From: Prevotellaceae bacterium UBA7028
Lineage (GTDB): Bacteria > Bacteroidota > Bacteroidia > Bacteroidales > Bacteroidaceae
Length of the DNA stretch: 34,862 nucleotides
Assembly (NCBI GenBank): GCA_002494215.1
Contig: DLBF01000050.1
Location: 1 to 34,862, forward strand
Direction of reading: 5' to 3'
Position 1 is the first letter of the stretch. Each line of letters opens with the position of its first letter. The notes beneath the pieces were generated by a model, which saw only the letters and a list, made by a program, of their open reading frames with translations, searched no databases and was not told the origin of the DNA. The translations under genes and the position numbers were made by a program. Shown here piece after piece: positions 18,386 to 25,267 of the stretch.

Positions 18386-18415
18386 TGTTCAATGTTCAAT
18401 GTTCAATGATCAATG
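18384..18415 (+). repeat. Heptamer array spanning the leuC stop and leuD start
   Basis: aatgttc occurs three times (18384-18404), then aatgatc (18405-18411), then aatg. The array begins inside the leuC TAA and its last partial unit supplies the leuD ATG. Each unit carries an ATG. The one in frame with leuD (18392) meets TGA at 18407-18409, so only 18413 is productive. No Shine-Dalgarno sequence is present. Confidence 0.85.
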
Positions 18416-19027
18416 AAAGAAAAATTCGACATTATACAGTCAACTTGTATTCCCATCGAGATTGACAACAATAATACAGATAACATTATTCCTGCACGTT
18501 ATCTTGCTTTCACTACCCGTGATCCTAAGTTCTACGGTGATGCCTTCATGCACGACCTCCGTTACGATGCAAACAACCAGCCCATAGCAGACTTCGTGAT
18601 GAACAAGCCTGAGTTCTCTGAAGCTCCCCACAAGGGTGTGCACGAGATTATTGTGGGCGGTCAGAACTGGGGCTCTGGTTCCAGTCGTGAGCACGCAGCC
18701 TGGGCTATTGCCGGCTACGGCGTCAGAGTGGTCATCAGCAATAGCTTTGCCGATATCCATCGTAACAACCTGCTCAACTGCTTTGTGCTGCCCGTTATTG
18801 TCAGCCGTGAGTTTCAGCAGGAACTTTTCCGCAGCATTGCTGAGGATAGCAACACCCTGGTAACGGTAGATGTTCCTAACCAGACGGTAAAGAACGAGAA
18901 GACAGGTAGTGTGGAGCACTTCGAGATTAATGCTTATAAGAAGTATTGCCTCATGAATGCCTACGACGATATCGACTTCCTCTTGGCAAACAAGGATAAG
19001 ATAGAGGCGTGGGAACAGAACTCCTAA
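18413..19027 (+). CDS. leuD: 3-isopropylmalate dehydratase small subunit
   Basis: 204 residues, the swivel domain of the aconitase family. Motifs are IPIEIDNNNTDNIIPARYL near the N-terminus, FADIHRNNLLNCFVLPVIV in the middle, and the substrate loop GGQNWGSGSSREHAAWAI near residues 80-97. It forms the heterodimer with LeuC. The start is the last ATG of a heptamer array; a change in repeat number would alter the leuC-leuD spacing by 7 nt. A G/C-rich hairpin repeat follows directly after the stop. Confidence 0.95.
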   Translation: MKEKFDIIQSTCIPIEIDNNNTDNIIPARYLAFTTRDPKFYGDAFMHDLRYDANNQPIADFVMNKPEFSEAPHKGVHEIIVGGQNWGSGSSREHAAWAIAGYGVRVVISNSFADIHRNNLLNCFVLPVIVSREFQQELFRSIAEDSNTLVTVDVPNQTVKNEKTGSVEHFEINAYKKYCLMNAYDDIDFLLANKDKIEAWEQNS

Positions 19028-19080
19028 GGACCCTCTCTAACTTTCCCCTTTAAAGGGAATATATAGAGGAGAATAAAACT
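19028..19080. repeat. Hairpin repeat between leuD and the CimA-like gene
   Basis: Starts at the base after the leuD stop. It contains the perfect 12-bp palindrome ccctttaaaggg and flanking ccctctctaa/atagagg, ending gagaataaaac, the same tail as the unit after pta. It is a divergent member of the 604-800/11682/21723 family. Confidence 0.65.
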
Positions 19081-19090
19081 CTGTAATTAT

Positions 19091-20671
19091 ATGTCCGAAT
19101 TGGAAAATAACCATAACCAAAACTTCCCCCTAAAGAAGGATGGAGGGTATGTCGAAATCATGGACACCACGCTACGCGATGGTGAGCAGACCAGTGGAGT
19201 GAGCTTTGTGCCCCACGAGAAGTTGCTCATTGTGCGTATGCTGCTGCAAGAACTCTGCGTTGACAGGGTAGAGGTAGCCAGCGCCCGTGTGAGCGAAGGT
19301 GAGAAGGATGCTGTAACCATGATATGTCGATGGGCACGTCAGGCCGGCCGGCTGGAACAGGTCGAGGTGCTGGGCTTTATAGACGGGCATACCTCTGTTG
19401 ATTGGGTAAAGAATGTTGGGTGCAAGAATATCAACCTGCTTTGCAAAGGTTCGGAGCGCCATTGTAAATACCAATTACAGAAGACCCTTGCCGAGCATCT
19501 GGCAGATATCAAGCAATGCATCCAGTATGCCCACGAACAGGACATCAACGTTAATCTGTATCTTGAGGACTGGTCCAACGGAATGAAGGACAACCCTCAG
19601 TATGTATTTGATTTTGTTGACGCACTTCGTACGGCAGGCGTAAAGCGTTTTATGCTGCCCGATACGTTGGGAATCCTGAACCCTTTCCTTACAGCTCAGT
19701 TTATGACGCAGATGGTGGAGCGTTATCCTGAGTTGCACTTTGACTTTCATGCACATAACGATTACGATATGGCTGCCGGCAATGTCCTGGCGGCTGTGAA
19801 AAGTGGCTGTAAGGGTATTCATACTTCGGTCAACGGACTAGGTGAGCGTGCTGGTAATGCACCGCTCTCTAGTGTGCAGGCTATCCTGAAGGACCATTTT
19901 CATGGTAACACGGGCTTGGTAGAGGAGAACCTGAACAAGGCCAGCCGCATGGTAGAAAGCATCAGCGGTATTGCCGTGCCACCTAACAAGCCTATTATTG
20001 GCGAGAGTGTCTTTACGCAAGTGGCAGGTGTGCATGCTGATGGTGATAAGAAACATAGCCTTTATTGCAACGACCTGATTCCCGAGCGTTTCGGTCGTAA
20101 ACGTGAGTACGCCCTTGGTAAGAACTCTGGAAAGGCTAATATCCTGAAGAACCTCGAGGAACTGGGCTTTGAACTCACCCCCGAACAGATACGCCGTGTT
20201 ACGGACCGCATCATAGAGTTGGGCGATAAGAAGCAGCTTGTTACTCAGGAAGACCTTCCCTACATCGTTAGTGATGTATTGAAACATTCGGCACCTGTTG
20301 ATAAGGTTAAACTTAAGAGCTATATGGTTTCTACCGCCTATGGCCTGAAGCCTATGGCCAGCGTGAAGCTGGAGGTCTGCGGAGAGGTATATGAGGAATC
20401 TGCTATGGGAGATGGTATGTACGATGCCTTTGTACGTGCCTGTCGCCATATATACCGCGATCGTTTGAACCGCGAGTTCCCCTGGCTTGACAACTATCAA
20501 GTAAGTATTCCACCAGGTGGACGTACCGATGCCTTGGTACAGACCACCATTTCGTGGGTATGGGGTGATAAGACCTTCCGTACCCGTGCCCTTGATCCCG
20601 ACCAAACAGAGGCGGCCATCAAGGCAACCATTAAGATGTTAAACATAATAGAACAAGAATATGAAGCTTAA
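19091..20671 (+). CDS. cimA: LeuA-family acyltransferase, probable (R)-citramalate synthase
   Basis: 526 residues, a second HMGL-like/LeuA-like enzyme. The barrel has [62 protein letters not shown] (metal His pair) and [18 protein letters not shown]. The linker is [24 protein letters not shown] LeuA regulatory dimer domain ends the protein. The motifs differ from the true LeuA upstream (for example [10 protein letters not shown] instead of [10 protein letters not shown]), pointing to another 2-oxo acid. Citramalate synthase (acetyl-CoA plus pyruvate, for isoleucine) is the likeliest, because LeuCD and LeuB can process citramalate and sit in the same operon. Homocitrate or a second isopropylmalate activity is not excluded. 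It overlaps leuB by 11 bp. Confidence 0.75.
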   Translation: MSELENNHNQNFPLKKDGGYVEIMDTTLRDGEQTSGVSFVPHEKLLIVRMLLQELCVDRVEVASARVSEGEKDAVTMICRWARQAGRLEQVEVLGFIDGHTSVDWVKNVGCKNINLLCKGSERHCKYQLQKTLAEHLADIKQCIQYAHEQDINVNLYLEDWSNGMKDNPQYVFDFVDALRTAGVKRFMLPDTLGILNPFLTAQFMTQMVERYPELHFDFHAHNDYDMAAGNVLAAVKSGCKGIHTSVNGLGERAGNAPLSSVQAILKDHFHGNTGLVEENLNKASRMVESISGIAVPPNKPIIGESVFTQVAGVHADGDKKHSLYCNDLIPERFGRKREYALGKNSGKANILKNLEELGFELTPEQIRRVTDRIIELGDKKQLVTQEDLPYIVSDVLKHSAPVDKVKLKSYMVSTAYGLKPMASVKLEVCGEVYEESAMGDGMYDAFVRACRHIYRDRLNREFPWLDNYQVSIPPGGRTDALVQTTISWVWGDKTFRTRALDPDQTEAAIKATIKMLNIIEQEYEA

Positions 20672-21722
20672 GATTGCAGTTTTGGCCGGTGATGGTATCG
20701 GTCCAGAGATTATGGAGCAGGGCGTAGCCGTTATGAGTGCTGTAGCCCAGAAGTTCGGACACGAGGTTTCTTACAAGGAGGCTCTTTGTGGCGCTCATGC
20801 TATTGATGAGGTGGGTGATCCCTTCCCCGAGGAAACTTTCCAGACTTGTATGGATGCTGATGCTGTACTCTTTGCCAGTGTAGGCGACCCCAAATTCGAT
20901 AACAACCCAACAGCCAAGGTACGCCCTGAGCAGGGTCTTTTGGCTATGCGTAAGAAGCTGGGCCTGTTTGCCAATATCCGTCCCGTTGAAACCTTTGACT
21001 GCCTCGTGCACAAGTCTCCCCTGAAGGACGAACTGGTACGTGGTGCTGATTTTATTTGCATCCGCGAGCTGACCGGTGGTATGTACTTTGGTGAGAAAAA
21101 GGAGGGTACAGATGAGGCTTACGACACCAACTTCTACAGCCGTCCCGAGGTAGAGCGCATTCTGCGCGTAGCCTATCAGTATGCTCGTCAGCGTCGTAAG
21201 CACCTGACTGTTGTTGACAAGGCCAACGTATTGGCCAGCAGCCGTCTGTGGCGCAAGGTCGCTCAGGAGATGATGGGTGAATATCCTGATGTCGAGACCG
21301 ACTTTATGTATGTTGACAATGCTGCCATGCGTATGATTCAGGATCCCAAGTTCTTCGACGTTATGGTAACAGAGAATACCTTCGGTGACATCCTTACCGA
21401 CGAGGGTTCTTGCATCACAGGCTCTATGGGCTTGCTGCCTAGTGCCTCTACAGGTGAGCATACTCCCGTATTCGAGCCTATCCACGGATCATGGCCTCAA
21501 GGCAAGGGCTTGAATATTGCCAACCCCTTGGCTCAGATCTTGAGCGTAGCTATGTTGTACGAGTACTTCAATCTCAAAGCTGAAGGTGCTCTTATCCGCG
21601 AGGCAGTGAATGCTTCTCTGGACCAGAATGTCCGTACTCCCGAGATTCAGGTTGAGGGCGGTGCCAAGTATGGTACCAAGGAAGTTGGTCAGTGGATTGT
21701 TGACTATATTAAGAATAAGTAA
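20661..21722 (+). CDS. leuB: 3-isopropylmalate dehydrogenase
   Basis: 353 residues. Motifs are [17 protein letters not shown] at the start, the substrate-contact region [11 protein letters not shown]...[30 protein letters not shown] (catalytic Lys), and [30 protein letters not shown] split near residues 235-265 with metal-binding Asp residues, then EPIHGSWPQ. It oxidises 3-isopropylmalate (and likely 3-methylmalate from the citramalate route) with NAD+. Its ATG lies 11 bp inside the CimA-like frame, indicating translational coupling. A G/C-rich repeat begins right after the stop. Confidence 0.96.
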   Translation: MKLKIAVLAGDGIGPEIMEQGVAVMSAVAQKFGHEVSYKEALCGAHAIDEVGDPFPEETFQTCMDADAVLFASVGDPKFDNNPTAKVRPEQGLLAMRKKLGLFANIRPVETFDCLVHKSPLKDELVRGADFICIRELTGGMYFGEKKEGTDEAYDTNFYSRPEVERILRVAYQYARQRRKHLTVVDKANVLASSRLWRKVAQEMMGEYPDVETDFMYVDNAAMRMIQDPKFFDVMVTENTFGDILTDEGSCITGSMGLLPSASTGEHTPVFEPIHGSWPQGKGLNIANPLAQILSVAMLYEYFNLKAEGALIREAVNASLDQNVRTPEIQVEGGAKYGTKEVGQWIVDYIKNK

Positions 21723-21777
21723 GAGACCCTCTCCCTAGCCCTCCCCCTCTATGGGGAGGGGAAGGGGAGAAAGTGAC
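21723..21777. repeat. G/C-rich hairpin repeat between leuB and the TPR gene
   Basis: ccctcccc, a 6-nt loop and ggggaggg form an 8-bp stem preceded by accctctcc. This is nearly identical to 11682-11715. It runs from the base after the leuB stop to the ATG at 21778, so it fills the whole gap. An ATG inside it (21751) extends the next frame but adds only repeat-encoded residues. Confidence 0.75.
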
Positions 21778-22629
21778 ATGTTAAATGGAATGAGTAAGGC
21801 CGGCGTTATATATAAGGTATGTTTTTCCGTTAGAGGAGGTTTTTTTTGTCTCTTCCTCTTGTTTGCCCTGTGCACCAACGCACAGCGATACCAGCAGTTG
21901 GTGAAGCAGGGACTAGAACAAATGCAGAAAGACAGCCTGCAGCAGGCTGAGGCGACCTTTCGCGAGGCCTTAGAGGTAGACCCCCTTATGAAGTCCAACG
22001 CCCTGCTTTATCAGTATATTGGCAATATTCAGGAGCGTAGGGGAGAATATCAGCGAGCCCTCGAATCTTATAATCAGGGCCTGGCTATTTCGGGCACCAC
22101 CATCAGCCTTTTGCTCAACAGGGCCTCCCTTTATATGCATTTGGATAATACCGGTCGTGCAATGGCTGATTATACTGAGGTGCTGAATTTGGAGCCTAAT
22201 CAGACAGAAGCCCTCTTCTTCCGTGCCTATCTCTATAGTCAACGACGCGATTACAAATTGTCGCGTGCAGACTACGAACGTCTCGTAAAGCTTGAACCTC
22301 TGAACGAGAAGGCACGCCTTGGTTTGGCTATTCTAAACGATAAGGACCGTCGTCCACGTGAGGCTATGGAGCAGATGGATGCCCTTATTCAGCTTTTTCC
22401 CAAACATGCTTCGTTGTATCTGGTACGTGGCGGTATATATCAGGGTCGCAAGCATTACGACCTTGCCCTTGCCGATTTCAATCGTGCCATTGAACTGGAA
22501 CCGGAGAATTCAGACTGCTACGTCTCCCGCTCCCTTTTGTATAAGGACATGAAAAAGAAAAAGCAGTCCCGTCAGGATGCCCAGACCGCCCTTCGTTTAG
22601 GCGCCAATCCATCCTTTCTGTCTTTCTGA
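21778..22629 (+). CDS. Secreted tetratricopeptide-repeat protein
   Basis: 283 residues from the ATG at 21778 (alternatively 274 from 21790). The N-terminus carries a signal peptide (GGFFCLFLLFALCTNAQ), so it is exported. The rest is a run of about six TPR units: QLVKQGLEQMQKDSLQQAEA, LYQYIGNIQERRGEYQRAL, LLLNRASLYMHLDNTGRAM, ALFFRAYLYSQRRDYKLS, SLYLVRGGIYQGRKHYDLAL and SDCYVSRSLLYKDMKKKKQS. Such proteins are periplasmic or outer-membrane scaffolds; the partner is unknown. It follows leuB after a hairpin repeat only, so it may be read from the leu operon, but functional linkage is not implied. Confidence 0.8.
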   Translation: MLNGMSKAGVIYKVCFSVRGGFFCLFLLFALCTNAQRYQQLVKQGLEQMQKDSLQQAEATFREALEVDPLMKSNALLYQYIGNIQERRGEYQRALESYNQGLAISGTTISLLLNRASLYMHLDNTGRAMADYTEVLNLEPNQTEALFFRAYLYSQRRDYKLSRADYERLVKLEPLNEKARLGLAILNDKDRRPREAMEQMDALIQLFPKHASLYLVRGGIYQGRKHYDLALADFNRAIELEPENSDCYVSRSLLYKDMKKKKQSRQDAQTALRLGANPSFLSF

Positions 22630-22636
22630 TTTATGA

Positions 22637-22702
22637 GATATGCCGTATCGCTATGAGCGATATGCCGTATTGCTGTGAGTGATATGCCGTATCGCTGTCA
22701 GA
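22637..22702. repeat. Three tandem 22-nt repeats after the TPR gene
   Basis: Units begin gatatgccgtat at 22637, 22659 and 22681, with a fourth degenerate unit (gaaacgccatat) at 22703. The first and third units carry a small dyad gata-tgccg-tatc, so they could form short hairpins; in the middle unit it is degraded to tatt. There are no spacers, so it is not a CRISPR. Confidence 0.8.
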
Positions 22703-22723
22703 GAAACGCCATATTGGAATTGG

Positions 22724-22748
22724 GACTATTTTCAAAATGAAAATAGTC
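22724..22748. repeat. 10-bp perfect inverted repeat with 5-nt loop
   Basis: gactattttc (22724-22733) pairs with gaaaatagtc (22739-22748) around aaaat. It lies between the 22-nt repeats and the purA terminator and may add to transcription termination for the TPR gene. Confidence 0.6.
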
Positions 22749-22752
22749 GAAT

Positions 22753-22796
22753 AAAAAAAAAGAGGACCTCAATAGGAAGTCCTCTTCTTTGTTCTT
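22753..22796 (-). terminator. Terminator of fur-purA (probably bidirectional)
   Basis: aagaggac (22760-22767) pairs with gtcctctt (22779-22786). On the minus strand the stem is followed by a run of nine T. On the plus strand it is followed by ctttgttctt, so it may also end the TPR transcript. Confidence 0.85.
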
Positions 22797-22810
22797 ATAG
22801 CATATATCTC

Positions 22811-24082
22811 TTACTTGCGCTCGATAGTCTGAGCACGGTCAGGACCTACACTGACAATGGTGATAGGAGTGGCGGTTGCCTTCTCTATATATGTAATGTA
22901 GTCCTTGAGCTGCTGGGGGAACTGAGCCTCTGATGTCATCTGTGTGAGGTCGGTCTTCCAACCGGGAAGGTCCTCATATACAGCCTGCCAGCCCTCTGTG
23001 TCGTATGGCATGTCGGTGGTGGTAACGCCGTCCTTCTGGTAAGCCACACAGACGCGGATAGTGTCGAAGGTATCCAGTACATCGCTCTTCATCATAATGA
23101 GCTGAGTTACACCGTTTATCATGATGGCGTACTTGAGAGCTACCAAGTCCAGCCAGCCACAACGACGGTTACGACCCGTTACGGCTCCGTACTCGTGACC
23201 AATCTCGCGGATCTTATCGCCTGTCTCATCGAACAACTCTACAGGGAAGGGACCTGAACCTACACGGGTGCTGTATGCCTTGAAGATACCAAAGACTTCG
23301 CCAATGCTGTTGGGGGCTACGCCCAAACCTGTGCAGACGCCACCACTAACGGTGTTACTGCTGGAAACGAAGGGGTAGGTACCGTGGTCGATGTCAAGCA
23401 TAGTGCCCTGAGCACCTTCAGCCAATACACTCTTACCCTCGGCCAGTGCCTTGCCCAACTCTATCTCTGTATCGGTAAGTTGGAACTGACGCATATATTC
23501 TATGCCTTCCATCCATACCTTCTCCTCTTCTGTGATGTCAAAGTCGGTGTAGTGGAGGTCCTGCAGGATCTGCATGTGACGAGCTTTTAGGGCTGCGTAC
23601 TTCTGTGGGAAGTCACCCAGGATGTCGCCAACGCGCAGACCAGTACGACTTGCTTTCTCGCTATAGGTGGGGCCAATGCCCTTGCCTGTTGTGCCAACTT
23701 TGTTCTTACCCTTAGCTGCCTCGTAGGCGCGATCCAGTACGCGGTGTGTGGGCAGAATTAGGTGGGCTCGCTTGCTGATGTGCAGACGGCTCTTGAGATC
23801 GTAACCGGCAGCCTCCAGTTCCTTGGCCTCCTGCATAAAGAGGTCGGGGGCAATGACGCATCCGTTACCGATGATGTTGAGTTTACCCTCGTCGAAGATT
23901 CCTGAGGGAATGCTTCTGAGGACGAACTTTTTGCCTTCGAATATAATGGTGTGGCCGGCATTCGGACCACCGGCAAAGCGGGCTACGACATCATAGCGGG
24001 GTGTGAAACAATCCACAACCTTACCTTTTCCTTCATCGCCGAAAACGATACCCAGCAGGGCATCTACTTTTCCTTTTTTCAT
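22811..24082 (-). CDS. purA: Adenylosuccinate synthetase
   Basis: 423 residues, full length. It makes adenylosuccinate from IMP, aspartate and GTP in AMP synthesis. Motifs are FGDEGKGKVVD (catalytic Asp, P-loop), RFAGGPNAGHTI (catalytic His), GTTGKGIGPTYSEKASRTG, LAEGAQGTMLDIDHGTYPFVSSS split near residues 220-240, the aspartate loop TGRNRRCGWLDLV and C-terminal KSDVLD. The usual LQWGDEGKG is IVFGDEGKG here: the conserved Gln-Trp before the P-loop is Val-Phe. Its ATG overlaps the fur stop by 4 nt (ATGA), so it depends on the fur promoter and on coupled translation. Confidence 0.96.
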   Translation of the reverse strand: MKKGKVDALLGIVFGDEGKGKVVDCFTPRYDVVARFAGGPNAGHTIIFEGKKFVLRSIPSGIFDEGKLNIIGNGCVIAPDLFMQEAKELEAAGYDLKSRLHISKRAHLILPTHRVLDRAYEAAKGKNKVGTTGKGIGPTYSEKASRTGLRVGDILGDFPQKYAALKARHMQILQDLHYTDFDITEEEKVWMEGIEYMRQFQLTDTEIELGKALAEGKSVLAEGAQGTMLDIDHGTYPFVSSSNTVSGGVCTGLGVAPNSIGEVFGIFKAYSTRVGSGPFPVELFDETGDKIREIGHEYGAVTGRNRRCGWLDLVALKYAIMINGVTQLIMMKSDVLDTFDTIRVCVAYQKDGVTTTDMPYDTEGWQAVYEDLPGWKTDLTQMTSEAQFPQQLKDYITYIEKATATPITIVSVGPDRAQTIERK

Positions 24083-24579
24083 TTCTTCTGTATTTTTGTT
24101 TTTGAATTTGCTTTCTTTTTTTTGATACTGTTCTTGACCATACAGCTACGGCACAGGCCATGGAAGTACAGCACCGGTTGCGTAATGATGAATTGCTTGC
24201 ATTTCTGCTCGCTGAGCCAGTTTTCTATTTTGCTGCTTTCCAGTTTGCGCACTAATCCGCATTGCTCGCATACCAGGCATACCATGGGGTGTGGCGTGAT
24301 GCAGCATTCGTAGTGGGCGGCACGTGAGAGGGTGTGCTTGATTACCAGCTTGGCCTCTTCTAACAGTCTTAGCGTGTTAAAGAGTGTGACCCTGCTGACC
24401 TGAAACTTAGCTTTCTTTTCCATCATCTCCTGCAACTCGTCGATGCTGAAGATGCCTGGTATCATGCAAACGACACGCAGAATCTCGAATCTTTCGGGGG
24501 TCTTGCGTGTAATCTTGCCCTTCATGAATTCCGTGAGTCGCTGGGCGGCAAGGGTGTATGTGTCTGTATTCTCACTCAT
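24079..24579 (-). CDS. Fur-family metal-responsive transcriptional repressor
   Basis: 166 residues from the ATG at 24579. The open frame extends to 24618, but that extension covers the promoter boxes and is rejected. The N-terminal winged helix includes TPERFEILRVVCMIPGIFSIDELQEMM and the recognition region VSRVTLFNTLRLLEEAKLV. The C-terminal dimer domain has HYECCITPHPMVCLVCEQCGLV and a second CXXC (CRSCM), the structural zinc pairs of Fur/PerR/Zur proteins. A lysine-rich tail follows. The regulating metal cannot be told from the sequence. Coupled to purA by a 4-nt overlap, an unusual partner for a Fur protein. Two copies of a 47-bp promoter-linked repeat lie upstream. Confidence 0.88.
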   Translation of the reverse strand: MSENTDTYTLAAQRLTEFMKGKITRKTPERFEILRVVCMIPGIFSIDELQEMMEKKAKFQVSRVTLFNTLRLLEEAKLVIKHTLSRAAHYECCITPHPMVCLVCEQCGLVRKLESSKIENWLSEQKCKQFIITQPVLYFHGLCRSCMVKNSIKKKKANSKTKIQKK

Positions 24580-24588
24580 TAGCGGGTA

Positions 24589-24619
24589 CAAAATTACGAA
24601 TAAGTGAGCGGAATACAAA
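24589..24619 (-). promoter_or_regulatory. Proximal promoter of fur-purA
   Basis: Minus strand: TTTG (24619-24616), 19-nt spacer, TAatTTTG (24596-24589), ending 9 nt before the ATG. The -33 box and spacer lie within the proximal copy of the 47-bp repeat. Confidence 0.8.
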
Positions 24620-24728
24620 ATAAAACTTGTTTATTTTTATTCCCGAGCGAGAGTAATTTCGAGACGAAGGTCTCAAAGTTTCGAATAAGTGAGCGGAATA
24701 CAAAATAAATCTTGTTTATTTTTATTCC
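24597..24728 (-). repeat. Two 47-bp promoter-linked direct repeats with intervening hairpin
   Basis: 24597-24643 and 24682-24728 are identical except for one base. Between them is cgagcgagagtaattt followed by the hairpin gagac-gaag-gtctc (24661-24674) and caaag. The distal copy also carries TTTG at the right distance, but its -7 box reads AAacTTTG, one mismatch, so it looks like a decayed tandem promoter. The distal copy contains the stop codon of the AlkD-like gene. A related element is at 32169-32246. Confidence 0.85.
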
Positions 24729-25267
24729 AAATATGATGTTGCAGCTATGATGGCTTTTCTTAGAGGCAGGTCGGCATTGGGGAGCAACGATTGTGCCTGG
24801 TCCTGAAACTCTTGGGCGGAACGTTCCTGCAACTGGGCTCCTTGTTGTAACAAGCGGGCGATGCAGAGGAAACCGCATAACTGACGCATCGGAGCAGGGG
24901 AGGCTATCCACTCGAAGGCTACGGTGGCGCACCAAGGTTCCTTGCAGAGAAGTTGCATGCAGAGGATTTGCGCTACCTCGGCCGTGGAAATTTCGTCAGC
25001 CCAAATGTCAGCCACCTCGGGCAGGAACTCCTCGGGTGGCATAAGCATTGTGGCCAGAAGTTTGCACTCGCGAATATTCTCGTTCCACAGTTGCTGAGCC
25101 AATGAGCGTGAAGGTTGGAATTCGTTTGCTATGTTCTGCAGTCGTGGCAGTTCAACGCCAAACACCAGTTTATAAGGTGCTCCAGCCTCGCGCATCTTGG
25201 CGCTGAGGATACCGTTCATGGCGGCGCGAAGTTCTTTCTTTATGTTCAGTAGGTCAGAGTTTTCCAT
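24722..25267 (-). CDS. DNA alkylation repair-like HEAT protein (AlkD type)
   Basis: 181 residues from the ATG at 25267, which overlaps the DPP III stop by 14 nt; the frame is open to 25300 but those codons lie within dpp3. The sequence is all-helical: LRAAMNGILSAKMREAGAPYKLVFGVELPRLQ split near 10-40, LAQQLWNENIRECKLLATML, VAQILCMQLLCKEPWC and LCGFLCIARLL. These match small AlkD-like HEAT-repeat proteins common in Bacteroidetes, whose prototypes remove alkylated bases. Whether this shorter form is a glycosylase is uncertain. The last codons and stop lie within a promoter-linked repeat. Confidence 0.7.
   Translation of the reverse strand: MENSDLLNIKKELRAAMNGILSAKMREAGAPYKLVFGVELPRLQNIANEFQPSRSLAQQLWNENIRECKLLATMLMPPEEFLPEVADIWADEISTAEVAQILCMQLLCKEPWCATVAFEWIASPAPMRQLCGFLCIARLLQQGAQLQERSAQEFQDQAQSLLPNADLPLRKAIIAATSYLE

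Noticed and set aside
18392..18394. Upstream in-frame ATG for leuD
   Set aside because: It meets TGA at 18407-18409 within the heptamer array.
20631..21485. A 284-codon open frame antisense to leuB and similar long antisense frames in leuA, leuC and the cimA-like gene
   Set aside because: They lie wholly opposite strongly conserved genes, show no family motifs, and reflect codon bias of the sense strand.
22637..22702. Possible CRISPR
   Set aside because: The 22-nt units are directly contiguous with no spacers, and there are no cas genes. The same applies to the heptamer arrays.
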